Positions 34,475 to 48,788 of a stretch of 64,000 bases of DNA are shown in pieces; positions within the stretch are counted from its first letter, which is position 1, and every line of letters begins with the position of its first letter. The notes beneath the pieces are model-generated. The model had not been told where the DNA came from, searched no databases, and was given only the letters and a program-made list of their open reading frames with translations. The translations under genes and the position numbers were made by a program. This DNA comes from Erinaceus europaeus (taxonomy: Eukaryota > Chordata > Mammalia > Eulipotyphla > Erinaceidae), in the NCBI RefSeq assembly GCF_950295315.1, contig NC_080181.1:37043375-37107374 (forward strand). Direction: 5' to 3'.

Positions 34475-36639
34475 TATATATAAACTCATAGAGAAAATAT
34501 ACAGGTAATATACATGTATACATGTGTCGGTGTATCCACTTTGTAAATAAATGTACATGCACTTTTGTTTATCTAGTGAAGCAGACCTGCAGGGGTCTAC
34601 CTTTCTCTCACCCTTCTGTGTTTCCACTCCTCTCTCCCTTTCTCTCTATCCTATGCAAGGACAGTAACAGCAACAACAACGATAATAATAACCACAACCA
34701 AGTTCAGGCAACAAGGGCAGCCAAAGGGGAAAACATGGTCTGCAGGAGTAGTGGGTTCGTGGTGCAGGCCCCTAGCCCTGACAATAACCCTGGAGGCAAT
34801 CAATCAGTCAATCAATCAATAGATAACGAATACATAAATAAAAAATACAGGTATTTACATGTATACGTGTCTCTGTGTTTCTACTGAGTCAAATGTAAAT
34901 GTGCTTTATTTATTTAGTGAAGCAGATCTTCAGGGGGCCTATCTTTCTCTCCCCCATCTCTCTTTCCCCTCCTCTTTACATTTTTCTCTGTTCTCCGCAA
35001 GGACAGTAACTATCACAACAACAATAATAATATTATTAATAACCACAATATTCAAGCCACAAGGGCAGCAAAAAGGGAAAAAATGGAACATAGGAGCAGT
35101 GGATTAGTGGTACTGGCACTGCGCTATGGCAATAACCCCTTGTGGCAATAAATAAATAAATAATACAAGTAATATACAAGAATATGTCCCAGTGTGTGTT
35201 TCCACTGTGTAAACGTAAAAGCACTTTTATTTACTTATTTATATTTTATTTATTTACCTAGCCAAGAGAATTTCTTTTCATTGCTAAAAAAATGTCACAT
35301 TAATTAAGCTTAGCAGGTGGTGCCTCACCTGGTTAAGCACTCATGTTAAACTGTAGGAGGACCTGGGTTCAAGACCCTGGTCCCCACTTGCAGTGGGAAA
35401 TCTTTATAAGTGGTGCAGATGTGCTGCAGGTATCTCTCTGGTTCTCAAAATCTCTATCCCTCCCTTGTCTCTCAATTCTTGACTGTCCATTCCAAAAAAT
35501 AAATCAAGATAATAGAAAGCAAAGAAAAAAGAAGAAGAAGAAGAAGAAGAAGAAGAAGAAGAAGAAGAAGAAGAAGAAGAAGAAGAAGAAGGCGGCAAAA
35601 TGAAATATCCCAATAGTTCAAGGGGCTGCTCAGAACAATGCTTTCCTTATTATGATCCTCACAGCATACCATATTCAGAAAGGAAAAAGACACCGCGTTT
35701 TTTTTAACCCAGTTTATTTAATTTATTTATTCATTTATTTATTGAGGTGTTAATGTTTTACATTCAACAGAAGACTAGGGCTCTGATGCCAGAGGTCTCA
35801 AGTACCCCTAGATGGCTCTCTGCCTCTACAAAACCAATCGATCAACCCGTGCATCACTCCAACCTTCCATCCATCCATCCATCCATCCATCCATCCATCC
35901 ATCCATCCAACTATCCATCGACCAATCAACCAAGCTAAGTACAAAAGGAGATATAACCTTGAATGATAGACAGTCAAGCCTGCACAGATACGTTGCCAAC
36001 TGGGCAGTTTGGCTGAATAGGGCAGAAGAGCTGATCCAGGGAATGTGGTGGGGGGTGTGGGTGTGGGTGGGGTGAGCAGGTGAGTCTGTGAGCTGGGTCA
36101 CGTCAGGGACGCGGAGGGGGGGTGTGGGCAGCTGTCACAGGCGAAATGTCAAAAGCGCTCGAGCTGGTGATCAGGGCACCCGGAAGTGAAGAGAGACAAG
36201 AGGAGAGGAGCGGACAGGAGAGGAGAGGAGAGGACAGGAGAGGAACTGAGAAACCCACCTGGACAGAGATAGCATACCGGCATCCAGCAAGGCAGGCAGG
36301 CATGCAGGCAGCTGTGGCCTGGGCTCCCTGGCTCCTGGGCGCACCTCCTCCTTTGCTCTCTTGGCTGCCAGCCCCAAGGTCCGTCGTCGGTCAGCGCTGT
36401 CCTCCCGTTCTTCCGTCCCTCTGTGCCAGGGCCCAGGGGTCTGGTTGCTGCCGCCTGACATAGTGGCAGGACAGTTGGGCTGCCCAGTGCCAGTGCGCCT
36501 GCGCACAGAATCCTGGGGGGGGGACATCACAGAGGGCTCCAGAGGTTGCTAGGCCACGAGGACCCCGCCCACCCAGTTGACCCCTAGGGAGGCAGTGGTG
36601 GTGGCAGCAGCCATGACACCCACCCTGAACTTGATCTGA
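32587..36639 (+). repeat. Macrosatellite unit 9 (beta/beta, subtype x), 4053 bp
   Basis: Subtype x, shared with units 11 and 12: CCCCAAATGTC instead of CCCCAACTGTC near 33179, and a 20-A homopolymer near 33774 instead of 19. SINE block 34180-35530, (GAA)20 at 35531-35590, YY1-type core 33257-33264, CTCF-like 35805-35818, NRF1-like 36494-36505. Confidence 0.97.
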
Positions 36640-39600
36640 GGGGTGGTGGGCAGCCACCAGAGCCAGAGCCCCAGGCAAAAGCCAGCGCAGGTGGGCAGGG
36701 TTCCGGGGCAAGGGGCACGGTGGGGGCGGGTCAGGGGGCGGGGCCGGCATCTGACAGCCCAGGGCTGGGGTCCAAGGGCCGCCAGGACCCTGTCCAAGCA
36801 AGTGCACTGACACACAGACAGACTGACTGACTGACAGCCCCCAGACACCCCCCAGGGCCCTGGGAGCCCTGAGCTGCCCCGGATCTGGCGGGCAGCCACC
36901 TGGACACAGGCCTCCATAGTGGAGGCCCCTGTAGACCCCGTTGCCTGCTGACAGCGGCCCTCCTCCCCCTCCCTCTCCCTCTCCCCCTCGCCCTCCCCTT
37001 CCTCATCCTCAGAGGGACTCACTCAGGGCCCTTGGCCTAGGCAAGCCAGGGCTGCTGCTCTGGCTGCTGCAGCTGCTATCCAGTGGGTGGGTGCAGGTAT
37101 CTGGCCCTGTCAGTTCCTGATTCTTGGGACCTGCCTGCCTCCAGCTCCACCCACTCTCCAGTCCAGCCCCCTCCCCCTCCTCCGCAAGGATGCCCCCTTT
37201 TCCCCTTGCCCCCTGTCCCCCAGCTCCCCAACTGTCATCTACTGTTTGCCTCCTTTCCTGCCAGCCTGCTGCTGCCCTCCAGCCCTGGGGGCCCTGGGCC
37301 AGCCCAGCTGCCATCTTCACCATCCTGCAGGGGGACCTGCCCTAACGCCCTGCCACCACAGGCACACACAGCCCTGCACCTATTCAGGGGCTCCCCTGCC
37401 TGCAGCCTGCCCCCCAAACAGTCTCCTTCTGCCCCTCAACCCCCTTCTAACCCCTGTCAGGGCCCCTCACACACACCTGGGCATGAGTATCCCACACATG
37501 CACATCTCTCCCCTCCCCCTCCACTCCATTTGCACTAAGGATGGCAAGAGTCTTTTTCTCTGGGTATCCCCAGGGGAGTTGGGTCTGTCCAATGTCCTGG
37601 GGAGCCGGAACTGCAAACAATCTACAATGTAACATTTGGATCTCAGGCAACCCAATCCCAAGTGCGCTGTGCAAGCCTAGGACTGGCGAAAACACCCCAC
37701 TCTGAGCACAAGGTCTGCCTGGGTCAGTGGCTCCTCCAGTGGTCTCAGAGACAGGCAGAGGCAGAGGCAGACAACGTTTTCAGGTTCAAAACCTATACTT
37801 CCCAGAAGCTGGTCCATCAGTAGGGTAAAAAAAAAAAAAAAAAAAGGCTTTTTTTTTTCATTTCCCCCTGCCTGACTCTCCTGTGTGATGCCTGTTTCTC
37901 AGTGAAACAAGGGAAAAAATCTTTTGGGGAGGGAGCAGGACCAAGATGCAGGCAGGAGGACTCCGTGGAGGGTGGATGGGTAGGTGGACCATGCCCTGGC
38001 TCCAGAGCCCCAGCTGCTGTTCCAGGCGCTCTCTGATTCCAGAGATCCCCCTGTGGCTTCTCATGAGACTATTTCCAAGACTGATCCTCAGGATATTGAG
38101 GATTCAAAAAATAGACAGGTCATATTGCTGTCAAAAGGAAATCCAGGGAGGTTGGGCAGAATGTCAGAGGGTTAAGAGGTGGTGGAGGAAACGAGGGGAC
38201 AGGCAGAAGGATCCACGGTATGGCCCCCAGACCCCCACCTGCAGGGGAGTCGCTTTACAGGGGGTGAAGCAGATCTTCAGGGGCTCTATCTTTCTCTCCC
38301 CCCTCTTCCTTTCCCCTCCCCTCTCCCTTTCTCTCTGTCCTATGCAAGGACAGTAACAACAACAACAACAAGAAGCACAACAATGATCAAGCAACAAGGG
38401 CAGCAAAAGGAGAATAAATGGTCTGCAGGAGCAGTGGATTCCAGGTATATGTATCGAGCACCGGCAGTAACCCTGGAAGCAATAAATAAATAAATAAATA
38501 CATACATACATACATACATATATATATATATATAAACTCATAGAGAAAATATACAGGTAATATACATGTATACATGTGTCGGTGTATCCACTTTGTAAAT
38601 AAATGTACATGCACTTTTGTTTATCTAGTGAAGCAGACCTGCAGGGGTCTACCTTTCTCTCACCCTTCTGTGTTTCCACTCCTCTCTCCCTTTCTCTCTG
38701 TCCTATGCAAGGACAGTAACAGCAACAACAACGATAATAATAACCACAACCAAGTTCAGGCAACAAGGGCAGCCAAAGGGGAAAACATGGTCTGCAGGAG
38801 TAGTGGGTTCGTGGTGCAGGCCCCTAGCCCTGACAATAACCCTGGAGGCAATCAATCAGTCAATCAATCAATAGATAACGAATACATAAATAAAAAATAC
38901 AGGTATTTACATGTATACGTGTCTCTGTGTTTCTACTGAGTCAAATGTAAATGTGCTTTATTTATTTAGTGAAGCAGATCTTCAGGGGGCCTATCTTTCT
39001 CTCCCCCATCTCTCTTTCCCCTCCTCTTTACATTTTTCTCTGTTCTCCGCAAGGACAGTAACTATCACAACAACAATAATAATATTATTAATAACCACAA
39101 TATTCAAGCCACAAGGGCAGCAAAAAGGGAAAAAATGGAACATAGGAGCAGTGGATTAGTGGTACTGGCACTGCGCTATGGCAATAACCCCTTGTGGCAA
39201 TAAATAAATAAATAATACAAGTAATATACAAGAATATGTCCCAGTGTGTGTTTCCACTGTGTAAACGTAAAAGCACTTTTATTTACTTATTTATATTTTA
39301 TTTATTTACCTAGCCAAGAGAATTTCTTTTCATTGCTAAAAAAATGTCACATTAATTAAGCTTAGCAGGTGGTGCCTCACCTGGTTAAGCACTCATGTTA
39401 AACTGTAGGAGGACCTGGGTTCAAGACCCTGGTCCCCACTTGCAGTGGGAAATCTTTATAAGTGGTGCAGATGTGCTGCAGGTATCTCTCTGGTTCTCAA
39501 AATCTCTATCCCTCCCTTGTCTCTCAATTCTTGACTGTCCATTCCAAAAAATAAATCAAGATAATAGAAAGCAAAGAAAAAAGAAGAAGAAGAAGAAGAA

Positions 39601-40688
39601 GAAGAAGAAGAAGAAGAAGAAGAAGAAGAAGAAGAAGAAGGCGGCAAAATGAAATATCCCAATAGTTCAAGGGGCTGCTCAGAACAATGCTTTCCTTATT
39701 ATGATCCTCACAGCATACCATATTCAGAAAGGAAAAAGACACCGCGTTTTTTTTAACCCAGTTTATTTAATTTATTTATTCATTTATTTATTGAGGTGTT
39801 AATGTTTTACATTCAACAGAAGACTAGGGCTCTGATGCCAGAGGTCTCAAGTACCCCTAGATGGCTCTCTGCCTCTACAAAACCAATCGATCAACCCGTG
39901 CATCACTCCAACCTTCCATCCATCCATCCATCCATCCATCCATCCATCCATCCATCCAACTATCCATCGACCAATCAACCAAGCTAAGTACAAAAGGAGA
40001 TATAACCTTGAATGATAGACAGTCAAGCCTGCACAGATACGTTGCCAACTGGGCAGTTTGGCTGAATAGGGCAGAAGAGCTGATCCAGGGAATGTGGTGG
40101 GGGGTGTGGGTGTGGGTGGGGTGAGCAGGTGAGTCTGTGAGCTGGGTCACGTCAGGGACGCGGAGGGGGGGTGTGGGCAGCTGTCACAGGCGAAATGTCA
40201 AAAGCGCTCGAGCTGGTGATCAGGGCACCCGGAAGTGAAGAGAGACAAGAGGAGAGGAGCGGACAGGAGAGGAGAGGAGAGGACAGGAGAGGAACTGAGA
40301 AACCCACCTGGACAGAGATAGCATACCGGCATCCAGCAAGGCAGGCAGGCATGCAGGCAGCTGTGGCCTGGGCTCCCTGGCTCCTGGGCGCACCTCCTCC
40401 TTTGCTCTCTTGGCTGCCAGCCCCAAGGTCCGTCGTCGGTCAGCGCTGTCCTCCCGTTCTTCCGTCCCTCTGTGCCAGGGCCCAGGGGTCTGGTTGCTGC
40501 CGCCTGACATAGTGGCAGGACAGTTGGGCTGCCCAGTGCCAGTGCGCCTGCGCACAGAATCCTGGGGGGGGGACATCACAGAGGGCTCCAGAGGTTGCTA
40601 GGCCACGAGGACCCCGCCCACCCAGTTGACCCCTAGGGAGGCAGTGGTGGTGGCAGCAGCCATGACACCCACCCTGAACTTGATCTGA
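36640..40688 (+). repeat. Macrosatellite unit 10 (beta/beta, subtype y), 4049 bp
   Basis: Subtype y, shared with unit 13: one extra AAAT step in the tail of the first SINE body (near 38490), and CTCTGTCC instead of CTCTATCC in the second SINE body (near 38697). The latter is the alpha state. SINE block 38232-39582, (GAA)19 at 39583-39639, YY1-type core 37310-37317, CTCF-like 39854-39867, NRF1-like 40543-40554. Confidence 0.97.
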
Positions 40689-42543
40689 GGGGTGGTGGGC
40701 AGCCACCAGAGCCAGAGCCCCAGGCAAAAGCCAGCGCAGGTGGGCAGGGTTCCGGGGCAAGGGGCACGGTGGGGGCGGGTCAGGGGGCGGGGCCGGCATC
40801 TGACAGCCCAGGGCTGGGGTCCAAGGGCCGCCAGGACCCTGTCCAAGCAAGTGCACTGACACACAGACAGACTGACTGACTGACAGCCCCCAGACACCCC
40901 CCAGGGCCCTGGGAGCCCTGAGCTGCCCCGGATCTGGCGGGCAGCCACCTGGACACAGGCCTCCATAGTGGAGGCCCCTGTAGACCCCGTTGCCTGCTGA
41001 CAGCGGCCCTCCTCCCCCTCCCTCTCCCTCTCCCCCTCGCCCTCCCCTTCCTCATCCTCAGAGGGACTCACTCAGGGCCCTTGGCCTAGGCAAGCCAGGG
41101 CTGCTGCTCTGGCTGCTGCAGCTGCTATCCAGTGGGTGGGTGCAGGTATCTGGCCCTGTCAGTTCCTGATTCTTGGGACCTGCCTGCCTCCAGCTCCACC
41201 CACTCTCCAGTCCAGCCCCCTCCCCCTCCTCCGCAAGGATGCCCCCTTTTCCCCTTGCCCCCTGTCCCCCAGCTCCCCAAATGTCATCTACTGTTTGCCT
41301 CCTTTCCTGCCAGCCTGCTGCTGCCCTCCAGCCCTGGGGGCCCTGGGCCAGCCCAGCTGCCATCTTCACCATCCTGCAGGGGGACCTGCCCTAACGCCCT
41401 GCCACCACAGGCACACACAGCCCTGCACCTATTCAGGGGCTCCCCTGCCTGCAGCCTGCCCCCCAAACAGTCTCCTTCTGCCCCTCAACCCCCTTCTAAC
41501 CCCTGTCAGGGCCCCTCACACACACCTGGGCATGAGTATCCCACACATGCACATCTCTCCCCTCCCCCTCCACTCCATTTGCACTAAGGATGGCAAGAGT
41601 CTTTTTCTCTGGGTATCCCCAGGGGAGTTGGGTCTGTCCAATGTCCTGGGGAGCCGGAACTGCAAACAATCTACAATGTAACATTTGGATCTCAGGCAAC
41701 CCAATCCCAAGTGCGCTGTGCAAGCCTAGGACTGGCGAAAACACCCCACTCTGAGCACAAGGTCTGCCTGGGTCAGTGGCTCCTCCAGTGGTCTCAGAGA
41801 CAGGCAGAGGCAGAGGCAGACAACGTTTTCAGGTTCAAAACCTATACTTCCCAGAAGCTGGTCCATCAGTAGGGTAAAAAAAAAAAAAAAAAAAAGGCTT
41901 TTTTTTTTCATTTCCCCCTGCCTGACTCTCCTGTGTGATGCCTGTTTCTCAGTGAAACAAGGGAAAAAATCTTTTGGGGAGGGAGCAGGACCAAGATGCA
42001 GGCAGGAGGACTCCGTGGAGGGTGGATGGGTAGGTGGACCATGCCCTGGCTCCAGAGCCCCAGCTGCTGTTCCAGGCGCTCTCTGATTCCAGAGATCCCC
42101 CTGTGGCTTCTCATGAGACTATTTCCAAGACTGATCCTCAGGATATTGAGGATTCAAAAAATAGACAGGTCATATTGCTGTCAAAAGGAAATCCAGGGAG
42201 GTTGGGCAGAATGTCAGAGGGTTAAGAGGTGGTGGAGGAAACGAGGGGACAGGCAGAAGGATCCACGGTATGGCCCCCAGACCCCCACCTGCAGGGGAGT
42301 CGCTTTACAGGGGGTGAAGCAGATCTTCAGGGGCTCTATCTTTCTCTCCCCCCTCTTCCTTTCCCCTCCCCTCTCCCTTTCTCTCTGTCCTATGCAAGGA
42401 CAGTAACAACAACAACAACAAGAAGCACAACAATGATCAAGCAACAAGGGCAGCAAAAGGAGAATAAATGGTCTGCAGGAGCAGTGGATTCCAGGTATAT
42501 GTATCGAGCACCGGCAGTAACCCTGGAAGCAATAAATAAATAA

Positions 42544-42576
<33 letters not shown>

Positions 42577-44738
42577 TATATATAAACTCATAGAGAAAAT
42601 ATACAGGTAATATACATGTATACATGTGTCGGTGTATCCACTTTGTAAATAAATGTACATGCACTTTTGTTTATCTAGTGAAGCAGACCTGCAGGGGTCT
42701 ACCTTTCTCTCACCCTTCTGTGTTTCCACTCCTCTCTCCCTTTCTCTCTATCCTATGCAAGGACAGTAACAGCAACAACAACGATAATAATAACCACAAC
42801 CAAGTTCAGGCAACAAGGGCAGCCAAAGGGGAAAACATGGTCTGCAGGAGTAGTGGGTTCGTGGTGCAGGCCCCTAGCCCTGACAATAACCCTGGAGGCA
42901 ATCAATCAGTCAATCAATCAATAGATAACGAATACATAAATAAAAAATACAGGTATTTACATGTATACGTGTCTCTGTGTTTCTACTGAGTCAAATGTAA
43001 ATGTGCTTTATTTATTTAGTGAAGCAGATCTTCAGGGGGCCTATCTTTCTCTCCCCCATCTCTCTTTCCCCTCCTCTTTACATTTTTCTCTGTTCTCCGC
43101 AAGGACAGTAACTATCACAACAACAATAATAATATTATTAATAACCACAATATTCAAGCCACAAGGGCAGCAAAAAGGGAAAAAATGGAACATAGGAGCA
43201 GTGGATTAGTGGTACTGGCACTGCGCTATGGCAATAACCCCTTGTGGCAATAAATAAATAAATAATACAAGTAATATACAAGAATATGTCCCAGTGTGTG
43301 TTTCCACTGTGTAAACGTAAAAGCACTTTTATTTACTTATTTATATTTTATTTATTTACCTAGCCAAGAGAATTTCTTTTCATTGCTAAAAAAATGTCAC
43401 ATTAATTAAGCTTAGCAGGTGGTGCCTCACCTGGTTAAGCACTCATGTTAAACTGTAGGAGGACCTGGGTTCAAGACCCTGGTCCCCACTTGCAGTGGGA
43501 AATCTTTATAAGTGGTGCAGATGTGCTGCAGGTATCTCTCTGGTTCTCAAAATCTCTATCCCTCCCTTGTCTCTCAATTCTTGACTGTCCATTCCAAAAA
43601 ATAAATCAAGATAATAGAAAGCAAAGAAAAAAGAAGAAGAAGAAGAAGAAGAAGAAGAAGAAGAAGAAGAAGAAGAAGAAGAAGAAGAAGGCGGCAAAAT
43701 GAAATATCCCAATAGTTCAAGGGGCTGCTCAGAACAATGCTTTCCTTATTATGATCCTCACAGCATACCATATTCAGAAAGGAAAAAGACACCGCGTTTT
43801 TTTTAACCCAGTTTATTTAATTTATTTATTCATTTATTTATTGAGGTGTTAATGTTTTACATTCAACAGAAGACTAGGGCTCTGATGCCAGAGGTCTCAA
43901 GTACCCCTAGATGGCTCTCTGCCTCTACAAAACCAATCGATCAACCCGTGCATCACTCCAACCTTCCATCCATCCATCCATCCATCCATCCATCCATCCA
44001 TCCATCCAACTATCCATCGACCAATCAACCAAGCTAAGTACAAAAGGAGATATAACCTTGAATGATAGACAGTCAAGCCTGCACAGATACGTTGCCAACT
44101 GGGCAGTTTGGCTGAATAGGGCAGAAGAGCTGATCCAGGGAATGTGGTGGGGGGTGTGGGTGTGGGTGGGGTGAGCAGGTGAGTCTGTGAGCTGGGTCAC
44201 GTCAGGGACGCGGAGGGGGGGTGTGGGCAGCTGTCACAGGCGAAATGTCAAAAGCGCTCGAGCTGGTGATCAGGGCACCCGGAAGTGAAGAGAGACAAGA
44301 GGAGAGGAGCGGACAGGAGAGGAGAGGAGAGGACAGGAGAGGAACTGAGAAACCCACCTGGACAGAGATAGCATACCGGCATCCAGCAAGGCAGGCAGGC
44401 ATGCAGGCAGCTGTGGCCTGGGCTCCCTGGCTCCTGGGCGCACCTCCTCCTTTGCTCTCTTGGCTGCCAGCCCCAAGGTCCGTCGTCGGTCAGCGCTGTC
44501 CTCCCGTTCTTCCGTCCCTCTGTGCCAGGGCCCAGGGGTCTGGTTGCTGCCGCCTGACATAGTGGCAGGACAGTTGGGCTGCCCAGTGCCAGTGCGCCTG
44601 CGCACAGAATCCTGGGGGGGGGACATCACAGAGGGCTCCAGAGGTTGCTAGGCCACGAGGACCCCGCCCACCCAGTTGACCCCTAGGGAGGCAGTGGTGG
44701 TGGCAGCAGCCATGACACCCACCCTGAACTTGATCTGA
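40689..44738 (+). repeat. Macrosatellite unit 11 (beta/beta, subtype x), 4050 bp
   Basis: Carries the subtype x markers CCCCAAATGTC (near 41281) and the 20-A run (near 41876). Same length as unit 12. SINE block 42282-43632, (GAA)19 at 43633-43689, YY1-type core 41359-41366, CTCF-like 43904-43917, NRF1-like 44593-44604. Confidence 0.97.
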
Positions 44739-46593
44739 GGGGTGGTGGGCAGCCACCAGAGCCAGAGCCCCAGGCAAAAGCCAGCGCAGGTGGGCAGGGT
44801 TCCGGGGCAAGGGGCACGGTGGGGGCGGGTCAGGGGGCGGGGCCGGCATCTGACAGCCCAGGGCTGGGGTCCAAGGGCCGCCAGGACCCTGTCCAAGCAA
44901 GTGCACTGACACACAGACAGACTGACTGACTGACAGCCCCCAGACACCCCCCAGGGCCCTGGGAGCCCTGAGCTGCCCCGGATCTGGCGGGCAGCCACCT
45001 GGACACAGGCCTCCATAGTGGAGGCCCCTGTAGACCCCGTTGCCTGCTGACAGCGGCCCTCCTCCCCCTCCCTCTCCCTCTCCCCCTCGCCCTCCCCTTC
45101 CTCATCCTCAGAGGGACTCACTCAGGGCCCTTGGCCTAGGCAAGCCAGGGCTGCTGCTCTGGCTGCTGCAGCTGCTATCCAGTGGGTGGGTGCAGGTATC
45201 TGGCCCTGTCAGTTCCTGATTCTTGGGACCTGCCTGCCTCCAGCTCCACCCACTCTCCAGTCCAGCCCCCTCCCCCTCCTCCGCAAGGATGCCCCCTTTT
45301 CCCCTTGCCCCCTGTCCCCCAGCTCCCCAAATGTCATCTACTGTTTGCCTCCTTTCCTGCCAGCCTGCTGCTGCCCTCCAGCCCTGGGGGCCCTGGGCCA
45401 GCCCAGCTGCCATCTTCACCATCCTGCAGGGGGACCTGCCCTAACGCCCTGCCACCACAGGCACACACAGCCCTGCACCTATTCAGGGGCTCCCCTGCCT
45501 GCAGCCTGCCCCCCAAACAGTCTCCTTCTGCCCCTCAACCCCCTTCTAACCCCTGTCAGGGCCCCTCACACACACCTGGGCATGAGTATCCCACACATGC
45601 ACATCTCTCCCCTCCCCCTCCACTCCATTTGCACTAAGGATGGCAAGAGTCTTTTTCTCTGGGTATCCCCAGGGGAGTTGGGTCTGTCCAATGTCCTGGG
45701 GAGCCGGAACTGCAAACAATCTACAATGTAACATTTGGATCTCAGGCAACCCAATCCCAAGTGCGCTGTGCAAGCCTAGGACTGGCGAAAACACCCCACT
45801 CTGAGCACAAGGTCTGCCTGGGTCAGTGGCTCCTCCAGTGGTCTCAGAGACAGGCAGAGGCAGAGGCAGACAACGTTTTCAGGTTCAAAACCTATACTTC
45901 CCAGAAGCTGGTCCATCAGTAGGGTAAAAAAAAAAAAAAAAAAAAGGCTTTTTTTTTTCATTTCCCCCTGCCTGACTCTCCTGTGTGATGCCTGTTTCTC
46001 AGTGAAACAAGGGAAAAAATCTTTTGGGGAGGGAGCAGGACCAAGATGCAGGCAGGAGGACTCCGTGGAGGGTGGATGGGTAGGTGGACCATGCCCTGGC
46101 TCCAGAGCCCCAGCTGCTGTTCCAGGCGCTCTCTGATTCCAGAGATCCCCCTGTGGCTTCTCATGAGACTATTTCCAAGACTGATCCTCAGGATATTGAG
46201 GATTCAAAAAATAGACAGGTCATATTGCTGTCAAAAGGAAATCCAGGGAGGTTGGGCAGAATGTCAGAGGGTTAAGAGGTGGTGGAGGAAACGAGGGGAC
46301 AGGCAGAAGGATCCACGGTATGGCCCCCAGACCCCCACCTGCAGGGGAGTCGCTTTACAGGGGGTGAAGCAGATCTTCAGGGGCTCTATCTTTCTCTCCC
46401 CCCTCTTCCTTTCCCCTCCCCTCTCCCTTTCTCTCTGTCCTATGCAAGGACAGTAACAACAACAACAACAAGAAGCACAACAATGATCAAGCAACAAGGG
46501 CAGCAAAAGGAGAATAAATGGTCTGCAGGAGCAGTGGATTCCAGGTATATGTATCGAGCACCGGCAGTAACCCTGGAAGCAATAAATAAATAA

Positions 46594-46626
<33 letters not shown>

Positions 46627-48788
46627 TATATATAAACTCATAGAGAAAATATACAGGTAATATACATGTATACATGTGTCGGTGTATCCACTTTGTAAAT
46701 AAATGTACATGCACTTTTGTTTATCTAGTGAAGCAGACCTGCAGGGGTCTACCTTTCTCTCACCCTTCTGTGTTTCCACTCCTCTCTCCCTTTCTCTCTA
46801 TCCTATGCAAGGACAGTAACAGCAACAACAACGATAATAATAACCACAACCAAGTTCAGGCAACAAGGGCAGCCAAAGGGGAAAACATGGTCTGCAGGAG
46901 TAGTGGGTTCGTGGTGCAGGCCCCTAGCCCTGACAATAACCCTGGAGGCAATCAATCAGTCAATCAATCAATAGATAACGAATACATAAATAAAAAATAC
47001 AGGTATTTACATGTATACGTGTCTCTGTGTTTCTACTGAGTCAAATGTAAATGTGCTTTATTTATTTAGTGAAGCAGATCTTCAGGGGGCCTATCTTTCT
47101 CTCCCCCATCTCTCTTTCCCCTCCTCTTTACATTTTTCTCTGTTCTCCGCAAGGACAGTAACTATCACAACAACAATAATAATATTATTAATAACCACAA
47201 TATTCAAGCCACAAGGGCAGCAAAAAGGGAAAAAATGGAACATAGGAGCAGTGGATTAGTGGTACTGGCACTGCGCTATGGCAATAACCCCTTGTGGCAA
47301 TAAATAAATAAATAATACAAGTAATATACAAGAATATGTCCCAGTGTGTGTTTCCACTGTGTAAACGTAAAAGCACTTTTATTTACTTATTTATATTTTA
47401 TTTATTTACCTAGCCAAGAGAATTTCTTTTCATTGCTAAAAAAATGTCACATTAATTAAGCTTAGCAGGTGGTGCCTCACCTGGTTAAGCACTCATGTTA
47501 AACTGTAGGAGGACCTGGGTTCAAGACCCTGGTCCCCACTTGCAGTGGGAAATCTTTATAAGTGGTGCAGATGTGCTGCAGGTATCTCTCTGGTTCTCAA
47601 AATCTCTATCCCTCCCTTGTCTCTCAATTCTTGACTGTCCATTCCAAAAAATAAATCAAGATAATAGAAAGCAAAGAAAAAAGAAGAAGAAGAAGAAGAA
47701 GAAGAAGAAGAAGAAGAAGAAGAAGAAGAAGAAGAAGAAGGCGGCAAAATGAAATATCCCAATAGTTCAAGGGGCTGCTCAGAACAATGCTTTCCTTATT
47801 ATGATCCTCACAGCATACCATATTCAGAAAGGAAAAAGACACCGCGTTTTTTTTAACCCAGTTTATTTAATTTATTTATTCATTTATTTATTGAGGTGTT
47901 AATGTTTTACATTCAACAGAAGACTAGGGCTCTGATGCCAGAGGTCTCAAGTACCCCTAGATGGCTCTCTGCCTCTACAAAACCAATCGATCAACCCGTG
48001 CATCACTCCAACCTTCCATCCATCCATCCATCCATCCATCCATCCATCCATCCATCCAACTATCCATCGACCAATCAACCAAGCTAAGTACAAAAGGAGA
48101 TATAACCTTGAATGATAGACAGTCAAGCCTGCACAGATACGTTGCCAACTGGGCAGTTTGGCTGAATAGGGCAGAAGAGCTGATCCAGGGAATGTGGTGG
48201 GGGGTGTGGGTGTGGGTGGGGTGAGCAGGTGAGTCTGTGAGCTGGGTCACGTCAGGGACGCGGAGGGGGGGTGTGGGCAGCTGTCACAGGCGAAATGTCA
48301 AAAGCGCTCGAGCTGGTGATCAGGGCACCCGGAAGTGAAGAGAGACAAGAGGAGAGGAGCGGACAGGAGAGGAGAGGAGAGGACAGGAGAGGAACTGAGA
48401 AACCCACCTGGACAGAGATAGCATACCGGCATCCAGCAAGGCAGGCAGGCATGCAGGCAGCTGTGGCCTGGGCTCCCTGGCTCCTGGGCGCACCTCCTCC
48501 TTTGCTCTCTTGGCTGCCAGCCCCAAGGTCCGTCGTCGGTCAGCGCTGTCCTCCCGTTCTTCCGTCCCTCTGTGCCAGGGCCCAGGGGTCTGGTTGCTGC
48601 CGCCTGACATAGTGGCAGGACAGTTGGGCTGCCCAGTGCCAGTGCGCCTGCGCACAGAATCCTGGGGGGGGGACATCACAGAGGGCTCCAGAGGTTGCTA
48701 GGCCACGAGGACCCCGCCCACCCAGTTGACCCCTAGGGAGGCAGTGGTGGTGGCAGCAGCCATGACACCCACCCTGAACTTGATCTGA
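44739..48788 (+). repeat. Macrosatellite unit 12 (beta/beta, subtype x), 4050 bp
   Basis: Subtype x again (CCCCAAATGTC near 45331, 20-A run near 45926). I found no difference from unit 11 at any marker I compared. SINE block 46332-47682, (GAA)19 at 47683-47739, YY1-type core 45409-45416, CTCF-like 47954-47967, NRF1-like 48643-48654. Confidence 0.97.
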